Notes: generated by a model not told the origin, from the letters alone. A stretch of DNA of 64,000 nt from Acidaminobacter hydrogenoformans DSM 2784 (GCF_900103005.1 NZ_FMWL01000016.1:27344-91343), one strand, 5' to 3'. Counted from the stretch's first letter, positions 7,625 through 16,956 are shown. Program-made: numbers and translations.

Positions 7625-9070
7625 CTACACTCTTGTTCTCGTTATATTCAGCTTTTTCATTCTCGATGCCAAGCTCTGCCGTATAATGCCTAAGCGTCTG
7701 GCCGCAGCGGAAAGATTCCATCCGGTGGCCTCCAGCGCTTCAAAAATACACTGGGCTTCAACGGCTCTCAACTTATCATTGAGTGACAGATTATTTGATG
7801 ACGGTTCTTTGTCCCGATCCAATGTATAACGAGGTACCTTACCGAGAAGCATGGACAAATGCGGCGGCAAATTTTCGAGCTTTAACATGCTTTGGTCTTC
7901 CGTGGCGCGCAGCACAAGGTTTTCTATGACATGCTCCAGCTCCCGCACATTCCCCGGCCATCTGTATGAAAGCAGCAGATCCTTCAGCTCCGGCGACAGT
8001 CCCTTGACCTTTCGGTTCATGGCATCACTGCTTTTTTGGATGAAGTGATCCGCCAATCCCAGAATTTCGCTGCGTCTGTGCCTCAGCGGTGGAATATACA
8101 GACTAAGCGATGCAATCCTGTAATACAGATCCTTCCTCAGTCTTCCGGATTCTATGAGGTCATAGGGGTCTTCGTTAACGGCGCACATTATTCTGCACCG
8201 TACCGGAACCATCACTGTGCCGCCCACTCTGTTGAAGCGCCGCTCCTGGATGACCCTAAGAAGCTTTGCCTGCATTGCGACTGGCATAGAATTCAACTCA
8301 TCCAGGAATATGGTCCCCTCGCCTGCTTCCTCAAAGATCCCGCTGCGATCCACCGCACCTGTAAAAGCCCCTTTTACCGTGCCAAACAAAATCCCCTCCA
8401 GCAAGTTTTCCGGAATCGCCGCACAGTTAATAGCGAGAAACGGCGCCTTGTTTTTCTTCCCATAATTATGGATACTCTGTGCATAGACTTCTTTCCCTGT
8501 TCCCGTCTCCCCTGCGATCAAGATGTTGTGCGCCATCCAGGCAAGCGTCTGCGCCTCATGGATCAACTGCTTCGTCACCTGGCTGTCCCCCACAATGTCA
8601 GAAAAAGTGAAGCGGGTGCCATTCCCATGCAGCGTTTCCTTTTCCTGCCCCTTAGGCAGCGCTTGAAAAAACTGACGTTTGAGCTCAATAGTCTCCTCTA
8701 ACAGGGCATGCAGCTTAGTCTCATTCTTGCTGACAGAAAAGACCCCAATCCGCCGTCCATTCTCAACCACCGGATAAGTGCTGTAGGACACATATTTGGG
8801 CGTTCCATTCTTATAAGCATGCGCTTTGTATTTGTCGAGAATGGGTTTTCCTGACTCCAGAACAGTCTGATGCTCAGAATGATCACTCGTGCCATACTGA
8901 TATGCCTCCCAAAGATACTTGCCCACCATATTACTGGCATCATGATCCTCGAGCTGCTCCTGCGCAGGGTTGTACGCCACAATTTTTCCCGCGGCATCAC
9001 TGATGACGATTCCGTCATGGACAGATGCAATGATCTTCTGATAGATTTTGAGCTGATCCAGTGTGTCCAT
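7625..9070 (-). CDS. sigma-54-dependent transcriptional activator, PAS-AAA+-Fis (RocR-like)
   Basis: A protein of about 481 residues. An N-terminal PAS domain (about residues 8-115, DGIVISDAAGKIVAYNPAQE) is followed by an AAA+ sigma-54 interaction domain with Walker A GETGTGKE, the sigma-54-contacting loop GAFTGA, Walker B GTIFLDELN, and arginine fingers in the RIASLSLYIPPLRHR region. A C-terminal Fis-type helix-turn-helix ends the protein (GWNLSAAARRLGIIRQSLASRM). The architecture matches RocR-type activators of amino-acid catabolism. Start is ATG at 9070 with GGAGGTGGG upstream; an in-frame ATG at 9118 would translate part of a repeat element. It very likely drives the sigma-54 promoter ahead of the permease and aminotransferase genes. 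Confidence 0.93.
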   Translation of the reverse strand: MDTLDQLKIYQKIIASVHDGIVISDAAGKIVAYNPAQEQLEDHDASNMVGKYLWEAYQYGTSDHSEHQTVLESGKPILDKYKAHAYKNGTPKYVSYSTYPVVENGRRIGVFSVSKNETKLHALLEETIELKRQFFQALPKGQEKETLHGNGTRFTFSDIVGDSQVTKQLIHEAQTLAWMAHNILIAGETGTGKEVYAQSIHNYGKKNKAPFLAINCAAIPENLLEGILFGTVKGAFTGAVDRSGIFEEAGEGTIFLDELNSMPVAMQAKLLRVIQERRFNRVGGTVMVPVRCRIMCAVNEDPYDLIESGRLRKDLYYRIASLSLYIPPLRHRRSEILGLADHFIQKSSDAMNRKVKGLSPELKDLLLSYRWPGNVRELEHVIENLVLRATEDQSMLKLENLPPHLSMLLGKVPRYTLDRDKEPSSNNLSLNDKLRAVEAQCIFEALEATGWNLSAAARRLGIIRQSLASRMKKLNITRTRV

Positions 9071-9090
9071 ACCCCCACCTCCTGAACAGA

Positions 9091-9152
9091 TATTTTGCCG
9101 ATGGTCGCCTCCGGCCATCCCCCTCAGTATAGCAAAGATTCTCGAAAATCAC
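9091..9152. repeat. GCCGATGGT repeat, extended variant
   Basis: The core at 9097-9105 is followed by about 50 bases (TCGCCTCCGGCCATCC, then CCTCAGTAT) that closely match 18276-18330. It occupies the 5' leader of the activator gene, between divergent genes. Read on the minus strand it mimics a coding start (MAGGDHRQ) at both loci. Confidence 0.7.
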
Positions 9153-9232
9153 CAAATGCATCGCTGAATTTGAGTCATTTGATCCTCTCAAAAGGGTAAG
9201 AATAAAGCAATCATTTGAAAGGAGATGAGAAG

Positions 9233-11341
9233 ATGAAACGCTGTCTGATATTCCTGTTGCTGCTCCTCGTGATCTCTCCCTACCCCTCCATCTCCGGTGA
9301 GGTTGTCTTTGGAGATGAGCGCCTTGTTTTCGATACTGTCGTGGGATACGATCTGAACGAAACTGGTGCAGAGGTGCTTCAGCTCTACTATGCCAATGAC
9401 TTGTTGGTTCTGGCCACCTTTGATGAAGGCGCCGACGGTACCCCAGAGAACCTCCTGCGCTATGGTGATGATGATACCCTCATGGCGGCTCATCGAGATA
9501 CCACGGGGGATGGCAAGCCAGACCTTCTTTATAGTGTGAATTTCGATGGCACGCGGACACCCATAACCTCCGGCACCGCGTTTTCACCGCTCCAAAAGAT
9601 AGCGGTCGCAGGAGGTGTGCTCCTGCTCATAATGCTGCTTATTTTCCTGCTTCGAAGAAAAAGAACAGCCGCCCTTCTCCTCATCTGTTCCCTGACAGCG
9701 ACTGCCCTGCCTTGGTCATCAGCCGAGGGCATTACGGATGAGGACTGCAACATAAATGAATCGGCCTTTAATATGGACTGGCTCAAATATTCGGATATTG
9801 ACGACCGGATTGAACTGATCTCCAGAAGTCCTGAAGCTCAGGAGGTCGTACGGTTTTCGGATCAGATCCGCGAGCATTACGAAGCCATGTACCGACTGAC
9901 CGAGGCTCTCACACTCGAGGAATATAAACGGCAGGAGGCAAAAAACACCAAAAATCTCCTGGTCCGAAATCTAAAAAACAATTATCTGAAAGCCTTTATG
10001 AGACTTTCCTATGTTACTTACGAAACGATCAAGATGGCGCGCGGCAATAAAGATGCCGTGAAAAAAATACTGGATACCAGCACCGCAGGCGTGCAGATCC
10101 TGACGAGCTCCTACAAGATTTTCAAGAGTCTTACACCGCCCGAAGCTACAACTGGTGCGAAAAGCGCCTCAGATCGCGCCTCTGGCATTGCAAACTCCGC
10201 TGTTCTGGAGCTTTTCGATAGTGGCTTCACCGCCAAGGATGTCACCGTCAACCTGATCAACGATCTGCAAAAGGAAACCTTTGATGTGGTGAAGACCGTA
10301 GACAATTGGGACGACCCCAACCTATCAGAGGCTGATTTCCAGCTTCTGCGCGACCAACAGCTGCGCAATAAAACTTTTGATGCACTGATCGCCACCCTCG
10401 ATAAAAATATTGAAGAAATTCGCGATGAGATTTCCTTCCACGAGGAAGCGGTCCAACTGGCTGAAAGCGATTATCAGACTTCACTTGCCGCCGAAAAAGA
10501 ACGCGTACGACAGATGCTCATTGAGGACTGCAAAAGACAGAAGGAACGTGATGAGGACAGCCAGGAAACTGGAGAAGCATCCATAACACCTCCATCAACA
10601 GCTGTTGATGAAACCATTGGAAAAGTACCCACAACACAACAGCTCGCCGGCTTCTACAACGCTGTTAGCGACGCATGGGTCTCAGATCCCGAGAACGGTG
10701 TCCAAAACATTTCCGGTGTCAGCACGACAGAGTTGCGTTTCGAAGGTGAGAAAACATTAACCTTCGTGGATTTCACCAGCGATACGCTCACAGGCGTCCC
10801 TTATGATCCTGAAACCGGCCACTTTGAGCTTACGAGTTCGAATCACGACATCACCTACACCCTCTCTGGCCGAGCCTTCTTCGATGGACCAAACATTGCC
10901 CTTGAAATGGTCATAGACGGCGGTGATGGCGCGATCGCCTTCCATTTTGACGTACATGCCACGAAGCATTCGGGCACTCCACTAACCAACGGTATCCCTC
11001 CGCTTGATGCCCTGCCCGGTCTATATAGCATGAACGCCCAGACCGTTGATACCCGTGATGGTGAGGCAGAGCGAAATAACCAAACCCTCGAAATCTACGT
11101 GGAATTCGTGAATGGTCACGTGGTCTTCGGTGATTCGGCGGGATTTTTCACTCGGACCCCCATCCCGTATAACGCCACTTCTGGCACCTTCTCCTATCAA
11201 GAAACCTTTGAAGATGTGACTTTGGAAATCAGTGGACAGGCCTATGTCGTAGACGGTATCCTGCGCATTGAGATGCATTCACTTCAGACAGAGCCCGAGG
11301 GAACATTTGAAGGGCAGTACGTAATGGAGAAGTTTGAATGA
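9233..11341 (+). CDS. secreted/membrane protein of unknown function with two C-terminal beta repeats
   Basis: About 702 residues; function not recognised. A signal peptide (MKRCLIFLLLLLVISPYPS) precedes an Asp-rich extracellular part (TFDEGADGTPENLLRYGDDD, DTTGDGKPD) that resembles repeat-type calcium-binding segments. Two hydrophobic helices follow near residues 120-165, separated by basic residues (LLRRKRTA). A long helical, charged region (about 190-470) follows, and then two related beta-rich units of about 95 residues (LAGFYNAVSDAW..., LPGLYSMNAQTV...) each opening with an LxGxY motif. Start ATG at 9233 is favoured by AAGGAG 8 bases upstream. It is a single gene between a sigma-54 regulator and a terminator. 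Confidence 0.7.
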   Translation: MKRCLIFLLLLLVISPYPSISGEVVFGDERLVFDTVVGYDLNETGAEVLQLYYANDLLVLATFDEGADGTPENLLRYGDDDTLMAAHRDTTGDGKPDLLYSVNFDGTRTPITSGTAFSPLQKIAVAGGVLLLIMLLIFLLRRKRTAALLLICSLTATALPWSSAEGITDEDCNINESAFNMDWLKYSDIDDRIELISRSPEAQEVVRFSDQIREHYEAMYRLTEALTLEEYKRQEAKNTKNLLVRNLKNNYLKAFMRLSYVTYETIKMARGNKDAVKKILDTSTAGVQILTSSYKIFKSLTPPEATTGAKSASDRASGIANSAVLELFDSGFTAKDVTVNLINDLQKETFDVVKTVDNWDDPNLSEADFQLLRDQQLRNKTFDALIATLDKNIEEIRDEISFHEEAVQLAESDYQTSLAAEKERVRQMLIEDCKRQKERDEDSQETGEASITPPSTAVDETIGKVPTTQQLAGFYNAVSDAWVSDPENGVQNISGVSTTELRFEGEKTLTFVDFTSDTLTGVPYDPETGHFELTSSNHDITYTLSGRAFFDGPNIALEMVIDGGDGAIAFHFDVHATKHSGTPLTNGIPPLDALPGLYSMNAQTVDTRDGEAERNNQTLEIYVEFVNGHVVFGDSAGFFTRTPIPYNATSGTFSYQETFEDVTLEISGQAYVVDGILRIEMHSLQTEPEGTFEGQYVMEKFE

Positions 11342-11461
11342 TTGCCGAACATTATCCTTTTATGCATTCTCATCTCAATTACTCACTTACATATGAACTG
11401 TTTCAACCTTGTTCTCAGTAGTCAATTATGTCAGGTATTATTTACCATCTGCGTTGAAAGC

Positions 11462-11506
11462 AAAAGAGTCTGGATAATCAGCTGTTTCTGATTTCCAGAC
11501 TCTTTT
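11462..11506. terminator. bidirectional terminator
   Basis: AAAAGAGTCTGGA (11462-11474) pairs perfectly with TCCAGACTCTTTT (11494-11506), extended inward by AATCAG/CTGATT. It lies between the convergent 9233-11341 and aroD genes and has A/T tracts on both sides. Confidence 0.85.
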
Positions 11507-11515
11507 AATGGCACA

Positions 11516-12280
11516 TTAAATCGCATTATGCAACATGTTAATAGACTCAGATAATTGTGATGCCGGAATTTGGCCCGGGGCGGAGCCTTGGCCAACGGTG
11601 CCGAAAGTCATTGCCGAGCCAAAGAACTCACCGGCTATCCGGCTGATCACACCTTTGGAGGACATGGACATAGTGATGATGGGACGATCCGCATAGCGCT
11701 CTGACATTTCACGGGTAGCGTCCAGAAGTGTAATGACATCAGACATTGTCTCAGGCATCACCGCAATTTTTGGAATATCCGCACCCATGTCTTGCATTTT
11801 CCTTAATCTGCTTAGCAGCTCCTCTTTACAAGGTGTCTTGAAGAAGTCGTGATTTGAGCCTATGATAACAACACCGGTTTTATGAAGATTCTCGATGAGT
11901 GTTAAAACAAAGGCATCCCCAGAAAATATCTCAACATCTATCAACTCAATTAAGCCACTCTGAGAGGCTGTGAGATTCAACGCGGCATAGTTCTCCAGCG
12001 AAATTTCCCGCTCGCCGCCTTCTTTTTTCGTTCTGAAGGTAAAAAGGATGGGTGTCTCTTCAAGGACTTGACGGAGCGCTTGAAGCGCTTCGAGTACTTT
12101 GGCTGCGTTAAAGACCTCATCGTAAAAATCTACTCGCCATTCCACGACATCCATTGGGTGATTCTTGAGCGCTATAGCCTTTTGAATGATGGCTTCTTTG
12201 GTTCTTTCAACAATCGGCACAATGATTTTGGGAGCGCCTTCTCCGATGCAGATGCCTTTTACTTTAATTACCTTACTCAT
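11516..12280 (-). CDS. aroD: type I 3-dehydroquinate dehydratase
   Basis: A 254-residue class I enzyme that dehydrates 3-dehydroquinate to 3-dehydroshikimate through a Schiff base. Expected elements are present: VVEWRVDFY, FTFRTKKEGGE, the catalytic His in IGSNHDFFKTP, the Schiff-base Lys in GADIPKIAVMP, and C-terminal SRIAGEFFGSAMTFG and SAPGQI. Length and active site are intact. ATG at 12280 follows GGAGGTCTGAC. It lies 44 bases downstream of an aroA-like gene and is probably cotranscribed with it; no other shikimate-pathway gene is in the window. Confidence 0.95.
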   Translation of the reverse strand: MSKVIKVKGICIGEGAPKIIVPIVERTKEAIIQKAIALKNHPMDVVEWRVDFYDEVFNAAKVLEALQALRQVLEETPILFTFRTKKEGGEREISLENYAALNLTASQSGLIELIDVEIFSGDAFVLTLIENLHKTGVVIIGSNHDFFKTPCKEELLSRLRKMQDMGADIPKIAVMPETMSDVITLLDATREMSERYADRPIITMSMSSKGVISRIAGEFFGSAMTFGTVGQGSAPGQIPASQLSESINMLHNAI

Positions 12281-12324
12281 GTCAGACCTCCGTATATACC
12301 TATAGCGCAGTTAACAGCGCAGTT

Positions 12325-13611
12325 CTATAACGCCTCAATGTCGGCGCCGACGTTGTTCATAACTTCGAGGAAGTTCGGGAAGGAGACCCCAACACATTCA
12401 ATCTCATTGACAACTGTTTCGCCTTTAGCCACAAGGCCGGCCATCATGAGTGCCATTGCGACCCTGTGGTCGTCGTGGCTCTCAACCTCGGCGCCGACAA
12501 AGCCTTTGCCGCCTTTGATAATGACCTTATCCTCTTCTGAATCAATTTGAACACCCATTTTCCGCAGTTCGTTCTGCATCACGGCGACTCGGTCAGTTTC
12601 CTTGAGCCGAACCACTTCCAAGCCGGTAAGGGTCATTTCACCATCGGCATAAGCACCGATTACTGAGAGGGCGGGCAGAGTATCTGGTATATTTTTGCAG
12701 TCGACATGCACGCCGTGGAGCCGCTTGCCGCCTTTGATAAGGATTCTGCCGTTTACTTCGTCCTTGGTGATATCTGCGCCCATGCGGATCAGAATATCAA
12801 CAATTTCCTTGTCGCCTTGAACGTCGTTAAAGTCAACGCCTTCGATGGTCATCTCTGACTTGGTCATGACAGCGCCGATCAGTGGGAACGCGACGCCGGA
12901 CCAGTCGCTTGGGATGGCACGGTTGACGGGTTGATAGGTCTGCGGGCCATGAACGACGTATTTCATAAATGCGTCGTCGTGCTCTACTCTGACGCCTTGG
13001 CCTTCCATCCAGTCCAAGGTCATTTTCACATAGGAGACTTCCATTGGATATTTGACATGGACGGTTGTAGTCCCTTCCAGCATTGCCGCTGACAATAGCA
13101 CTCCAGATACCTGCGGGGAAATCTTGCCTTCAAGATAAATGTCTCCGGCTTTCATTGGGCCAGTAATGACAACTGGCGGCGCGTCGATGCCCGGTCGAGC
13201 GATAAAGGCTTCCGCATCCGTTTGATCTAGTGATTCAATCAAAGTCTTGATTGGTCGTCTGCGGATTTGGGCGTCTCCTGTAATGATAGTGGAGCCTTTA
13301 ATGGTTGCCGCCATGGAGCAGGCAATATAAGTTGTAGTGCCTGAATTGCCGCAGTCGATGACGTTATCCGGCAGTTTCAGCTTGCCGTTTGTACCGCTGA
13401 TGATCCAGGCGTCTTTCTGCATTTCACACTCAGCACCGAAGGCCTGGGCCACACTTAAAGCGCTTTTGCAGTCCGCGCTGGTTAAAGGATTTTGGATGAT
13501 AGATTTTCCGTTTGCCATGGCTGCGATCATGACCGCTCGAATGGTGTGGCTTTTTGAACCCGGTACCATAACGCTGCCTGATAGTTTTTGATTTCTCACT
13601 TTTGCTTGCAT
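12325..13611 (-). CDS. aroA: EPSP synthase (AroA) family protein, divergent active site
   Basis: A 428-residue member of the enolpyruvyl transferase family, full length. Many EPSP synthase elements are present: PGSKSHTIR (Lys and Arg), CGNSGTTT, RRRPIKTL, PSDWSGVA, PDTLPALSV (Asp), KETDRV and DHRVAMAL. Several normally conserved residues differ: the Arg of the GNxGTxxR signature is Tyr (GNSGTTTY), the SSQ substrate loop reads SPQ, and the Lys of the C-terminal KTFP/KTSYP block is Val (CVGVSFPNF). It may be a paralogue with altered specificity rather than a housekeeping enzyme. ATG at 13611 follows AGGAG. It pairs with aroD and is divergent from a LysR gene. Confidence 0.8.
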   Translation of the reverse strand: MQAKVRNQKLSGSVMVPGSKSHTIRAVMIAAMANGKSIIQNPLTSADCKSALSVAQAFGAECEMQKDAWIISGTNGKLKLPDNVIDCGNSGTTTYIACSMAATIKGSTIITGDAQIRRRPIKTLIESLDQTDAEAFIARPGIDAPPVVITGPMKAGDIYLEGKISPQVSGVLLSAAMLEGTTTVHVKYPMEVSYVKMTLDWMEGQGVRVEHDDAFMKYVVHGPQTYQPVNRAIPSDWSGVAFPLIGAVMTKSEMTIEGVDFNDVQGDKEIVDILIRMGADITKDEVNGRILIKGGKRLHGVHVDCKNIPDTLPALSVIGAYADGEMTLTGLEVVRLKETDRVAVMQNELRKMGVQIDSEEDKVIIKGGKGFVGAEVESHDDHRVAMALMMAGLVAKGETVVNEIECVGVSFPNFLEVMNNVGADIEAL

Positions 13612-13684
13612 ATTGAACGCTCCTAACCCAAATGGATTTCTTTGACTGATTAATTATAGAATAGTCTTGATTATCAATAACTTC

Positions 13685-13708
13685 CAATATATAATTTTTT
13701 ATATATTG
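13685..13708. promoter_or_regulatory. palindromic candidate LysR operator
   Basis: CAATATATAA and TTATATATTG form a perfect 10-base inverted repeat around TTTT in the gap between divergent aroA and LysR genes, 36 bases upstream of the LysR start. LysR proteins typically bind A/T-rich interrupted palindromes in such gaps; the site is inferred. Confidence 0.5.
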
Positions 13709-13743
13709 TTGACTTTAAACTCATGTATAAGGGAGGGGTATCT

Positions 13744-14634
13744 ATGGAACTGCTCCAACTCAGATATTTCAAATTGATTGCTGAGGAAGAAAACATGACA
13801 AAGGTGGCGGAAAAGCTCCACATTTCTCAGTCGGCGCTGAGCAAAACCATTCGTACGCTTGAAGCCGATTTGGGATATAAGTTGTTTGATAGAGTTGGAA
13901 GAAATATCATTTTAAACGAAAACGGGAAAATTTTTCTAAAATACGTTAAAAGAAACTTCCAATCATTGGAAGATGCCCAAAAGGAACTGCATGATTTTAA
14001 TACAATTGTACAAAACGAAATCACGCTTTGTGTCCAAGCCGGTCTCAGCATGCTGCCGGACATCATTTCAGGGTTTAACAGGAAACATCCGGACATCAAG
14101 TTCAACATCACTCAAAAGCAGCTCTTAAATGATTTGACTATAAGCAAATATGATTTTATTATCGCGGTTGCTGATATTGATGAAATACCAGGGAAAAACA
14201 CAATTACTTTGCTGGAGGAAGAACTACAGCTTGCCTGCGCCCTCACCCATCCCCTTGCTGCCCGTAAGTCTGTTGATCTCAGCGAAGTGGCGGTGGAACC
14301 GTTTATCAGCCTGCCTTCTTATACAAAGCTCAGGCATACGACGGATTATTACTGTCAGCAGGCGGGCTTCAAGCCTTCAATTTTGCTGGAATGCTATGAC
14401 TCCAACACCATTCTTGAGCTGGTCAAGAATGGCATGGGCATTTGTTTTCTGCCAAAATACACTTGGAAACAGATCAACTACGAAGGCATTGCCATTGTCA
14501 ATATTTCAGAGCCTAAGTGCTCGAGACGTATAATCCTGACTTGGGATGCGGATCATTATATTACGAAATCCGCGGAATGCTTTCGCGATTATATTGTCGA
14601 CTTTTTCAATCACGTGAGCCAAAGCAAGCAATAA
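13744..14634 (+). CDS. LysR-family transcriptional regulator
   Basis: A 296-residue regulator with the N-terminal winged helix-turn-helix typical of LysR (MELLQLRYFKLIAEEENMTKVAEKL..., SQSALSKTIRTLEADLG) and a C-terminal two-lobed effector domain resembling periplasmic binding proteins (about residues 90-290). ATG at 13744 follows GGGAGGGG by 5 bases; an upstream ATG at 13723 lacks such a site. Divergence from aroA-aroD suggests that it regulates that pair, and its gene converges on the TctCBA operon. The effector is unknown. Confidence 0.92.
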   Translation: MELLQLRYFKLIAEEENMTKVAEKLHISQSALSKTIRTLEADLGYKLFDRVGRNIILNENGKIFLKYVKRNFQSLEDAQKELHDFNTIVQNEITLCVQAGLSMLPDIISGFNRKHPDIKFNITQKQLLNDLTISKYDFIIAVADIDEIPGKNTITLLEEELQLACALTHPLAARKSVDLSEVAVEPFISLPSYTKLRHTTDYYCQQAGFKPSILLECYDSNTILELVKNGMGICFLPKYTWKQINYEGIAIVNISEPKCSRRIILTWDADHYITKSAECFRDYIVDFFNHVSQSKQ

Positions 14635-14837
14635 AAAAGCCAACGGCCAGATCATTGAAAATGGCCTGAGATGAATTGACCGTTGGAAGGTTGGGTGTGG
14701 GATCGGCGATATTCATATGCCAATACTAATGTCTCTACGCTCAAAGCTTGGGATTCCGAGGTTCGAAATTCTCTGTCTGGAAAATCCACGCCCTCTAAAT
14801 CTCAAAATTCCTAAATCCTAAGCTAATTTACCTCAGC

Positions 14838-16337
14838 TTACTTCCCGCGCGCCCTAAGGTTTGCTGTGAATTGCTTCACTTGCGGGATATTGGTGACAAT
14901 CACCAGAATAGTGGCTGTCAGAAGAAATATCGTGATGGGCTTGCCGAACATGGACAGGAGCATATGGTCTGTAGAGGAAGCCAGGGAAACGGACCGTCTG
15001 AAGTTGGCGTCCATCATACTGCCAAGAACGATGGCCAGAATCATGGGGGCTGTTGGGTACTCTCTCAGGTTCATGACAAATCCAATGAGACCGAAGACAA
15101 ACATTAGAATGACATCGAAAAGACGGTTGTTCGTCGCGAAAGAACCAACAACGCTCAGTACTGCGACCATCGGTAATAGAATGTTTTTAGGGACGGAAAT
15201 CACTTTGCTGATTTTCGGTCCAACGATCCAGGCGAGAACCAACAGGGCAATGCAGCCAATGAAACCACCGGCCAAAATCGCGCTGAACATTTCGGGGCTT
15301 TCGATCAGGAACATTGGGCCCGGCTTGAGCCCGTGGATGTAGAAGACGGAGAGCAAAATGGCTGTGACCGCATCCCCCGGTACCGCCAGGGTCAGCATTG
15401 GGATCAACGCGCCACCTATGCACGCGTTGTTCGCGGATTCGCTGGCGACAATGCCCTCCACGGCACCTTCGCCAAATGGCGTTTCAGGATTCTTGACGAT
15501 CCGCTTGGCCTCATTGTAGGCAATGAATGCAGCAACTGGGCCGCCCGCGCCAGGAAGAGCGCCAATAATGGTGCCGATGGTCGAGGTATACATTGAGAGT
15601 TTCCAATGTTTCAGCAGGTTTTTAAGCTTCACCTTGGATTTGTCCACCTGCATGACAATTTGCTGAAAATTATTGGTGTAGACCACACTTAAGACTTCTG
15701 AAAATCCAAAAAGTCCTATGAGTGCCGGTACGACGGCGATTCCGGATTGCAAATTATAGATGCCCATGACCATTCTCGGAGTGCCTACAATGGGATCAAG
15801 ACCGATCATACTGACGACAAGGCCAAATGCCGCGCTGAGCAAGCCTTTGGTATAGTTTTTCGAGGTGACGGCGCCTACTGTTGCGAGTCCAAACAAAGCC
15901 AGCAGAAAATAGTCCATGGGTGTAAATTTCAAAGCGATATTGGAAACAGGCTTTGCAATAACCATCAAAGCAATTAATCCGAACGCGCTGCCTATGAAGG
16001 AATACATGGAGGCGAAGGACAAGGCCACATGGGACTTGTTTTTAATGGCCAGAGGGTGGCCGTCCAAGGTCGTGACGACGGAAGATGGCGCTCCAGGAAT
16101 ATTGATCAGGATCGCGGAGATCGCACCTGAATATACACCGACCACGTAAACTCCCATGATGGTTGCCAAGGCATCCACGGTGTTCCAGCTGTAGGTAATC
16201 GAAACCAAAAGCGCTGTAGCCATGGAAACAGACAGGCCAGGAATCGATCCTACAAACAATCCGGCGACGGCGCCCATAAATACAAAGACAACAAACCTTA
16301 TATCAATAACCGAAAATATTCCTAAAATTGTATCCAT
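14838..16337 (-). CDS. tripartite tricarboxylate transporter large permease TctA
   Basis: About 499 residues with roughly 12 membrane segments and the TctA hallmarks: GLFVGSIPGLSVSMATALL, GVYSGAISAILINIPGAPSSVVTTLDGHPL, and the second-half repeat GALPGAGGPVAAFIAYNEAKR with ESANNACIGGALIPMLTLAVPGD. It forms the large membrane subunit that imports a carboxylate with TctB and the binding protein TctC. Start ATG at 16337 has AAGGAG 8 bases upstream; a GTG three codons earlier overlaps that site. It is the last gene of tctC-tctB-tctA. The substrate cannot be read from sequence. Confidence 0.93.
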   Translation of the reverse strand: MDTILGIFSVIDIRFVVFVFMGAVAGLFVGSIPGLSVSMATALLVSITYSWNTVDALATIMGVYVVGVYSGAISAILINIPGAPSSVVTTLDGHPLAIKNKSHVALSFASMYSFIGSAFGLIALMVIAKPVSNIALKFTPMDYFLLALFGLATVGAVTSKNYTKGLLSAAFGLVVSMIGLDPIVGTPRMVMGIYNLQSGIAVVPALIGLFGFSEVLSVVYTNNFQQIVMQVDKSKVKLKNLLKHWKLSMYTSTIGTIIGALPGAGGPVAAFIAYNEAKRIVKNPETPFGEGAVEGIVASESANNACIGGALIPMLTLAVPGDAVTAILLSVFYIHGLKPGPMFLIESPEMFSAILAGGFIGCIALLVLAWIVGPKISKVISVPKNILLPMVAVLSVVGSFATNNRLFDVILMFVFGLIGFVMNLREYPTAPMILAIVLGSMMDANFRRSVSLASSTDHMLLSMFGKPITIFLLTATILVIVTNIPQVKQFTANLRARGK

Positions 16338-16349
16338 CTCTATCACTCC

Positions 16350-16883
16350 TTAAGGCAGCAAAACGTGCAGCAGCGATCTGAACGCTATGCTGATAAACAA
16401 CGTTGACAGGACAGGGGTTAAAACCAGAACAGATGCTTTACGCACGCCCAGATACCACATCAGGACAACCAGGAGCAAGATGGTGGCAACCTCGAAAATT
16501 GAAAGGGTGATGGCCAGGGAATAAATCATAATGGTCACTATTGGAATCTTGACGAGAGATAACACGGCATAATAAATTGAAATAATTGCGAATACAATCG
16601 CGACACCTTTGAGATTCGTCTTTTTCCGGACATCGCCAACTTCAGCAGCACCCTCAAACCCAGTTTCAAGTTTAACTCTTCTCAATGACTGAAGGATCAG
16701 CGCAACTGACAGAAATCCAATCATGAAAGAAACAATTAACGGAAAGAGAGATGGCGATTGCGCCCAATCCTTGTTGAAGCCTGCGTTGAAGGAAATGATG
16801 GCATAGGCGAAAAGGCCCAGGGCAACCACCAGAAAAACAATGCCATCTATGAGGTTCGCCCGACTTTTAGTCATTTTAATCAT
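16350..16883 (-). CDS. tripartite tricarboxylate transporter small permease TctB
   Basis: About 177 residues with four membrane segments; the DxxxGIVFLVVALGLFAYA opening and the C-terminal TILLLVVLMWYLGVRKASVLVL are typical of TctB. It is the small membrane subunit partnering TctA. ATG at 16883 is preferred (AAAGGA 8 bases upstream); a longer frame to 17015 would run through the hairpin and the end of tctC. It ends 12 bases before tctA. Confidence 0.88.
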   Translation of the reverse strand: MIKMTKSRANLIDGIVFLVVALGLFAYAIISFNAGFNKDWAQSPSLFPLIVSFMIGFLSVALILQSLRRVKLETGFEGAAEVGDVRKKTNLKGVAIVFAIISIYYAVLSLVKIPIVTIMIYSLAITLSIFEVATILLLVVLMWYLGVRKASVLVLTPVLSTLFISIAFRSLLHVLLP

Positions 16884-16922
16884 TTTGAAAATCCTTTCTG
16901 TTCCCAACCGAAAGATATAAGC

Positions 16923-16950
16923 AGCGCACATATGCTCGCATATGTGCGCT
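16923..16950 (-). terminator. intercistronic hairpin between tctC and tctB
   Basis: AGCGCACATATG (16923-16934) pairs perfectly with CATATGTGCGCT (16939-16950) around a 4-base loop. There is no T tract, so it more likely protects the tctC 3' end from exonuclease or partly attenuates downstream expression than fully terminates transcription. Confidence 0.8.
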
Positions 16951-16956
16951 ATTCTG

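Noticed and set aside
12068..12550. Long plus-strand frames opposite aroA, aroD, tctA, coxL and others
   Set aside because: They are shadow frames of well-supported genes, with no ribosome site or recognisable product.
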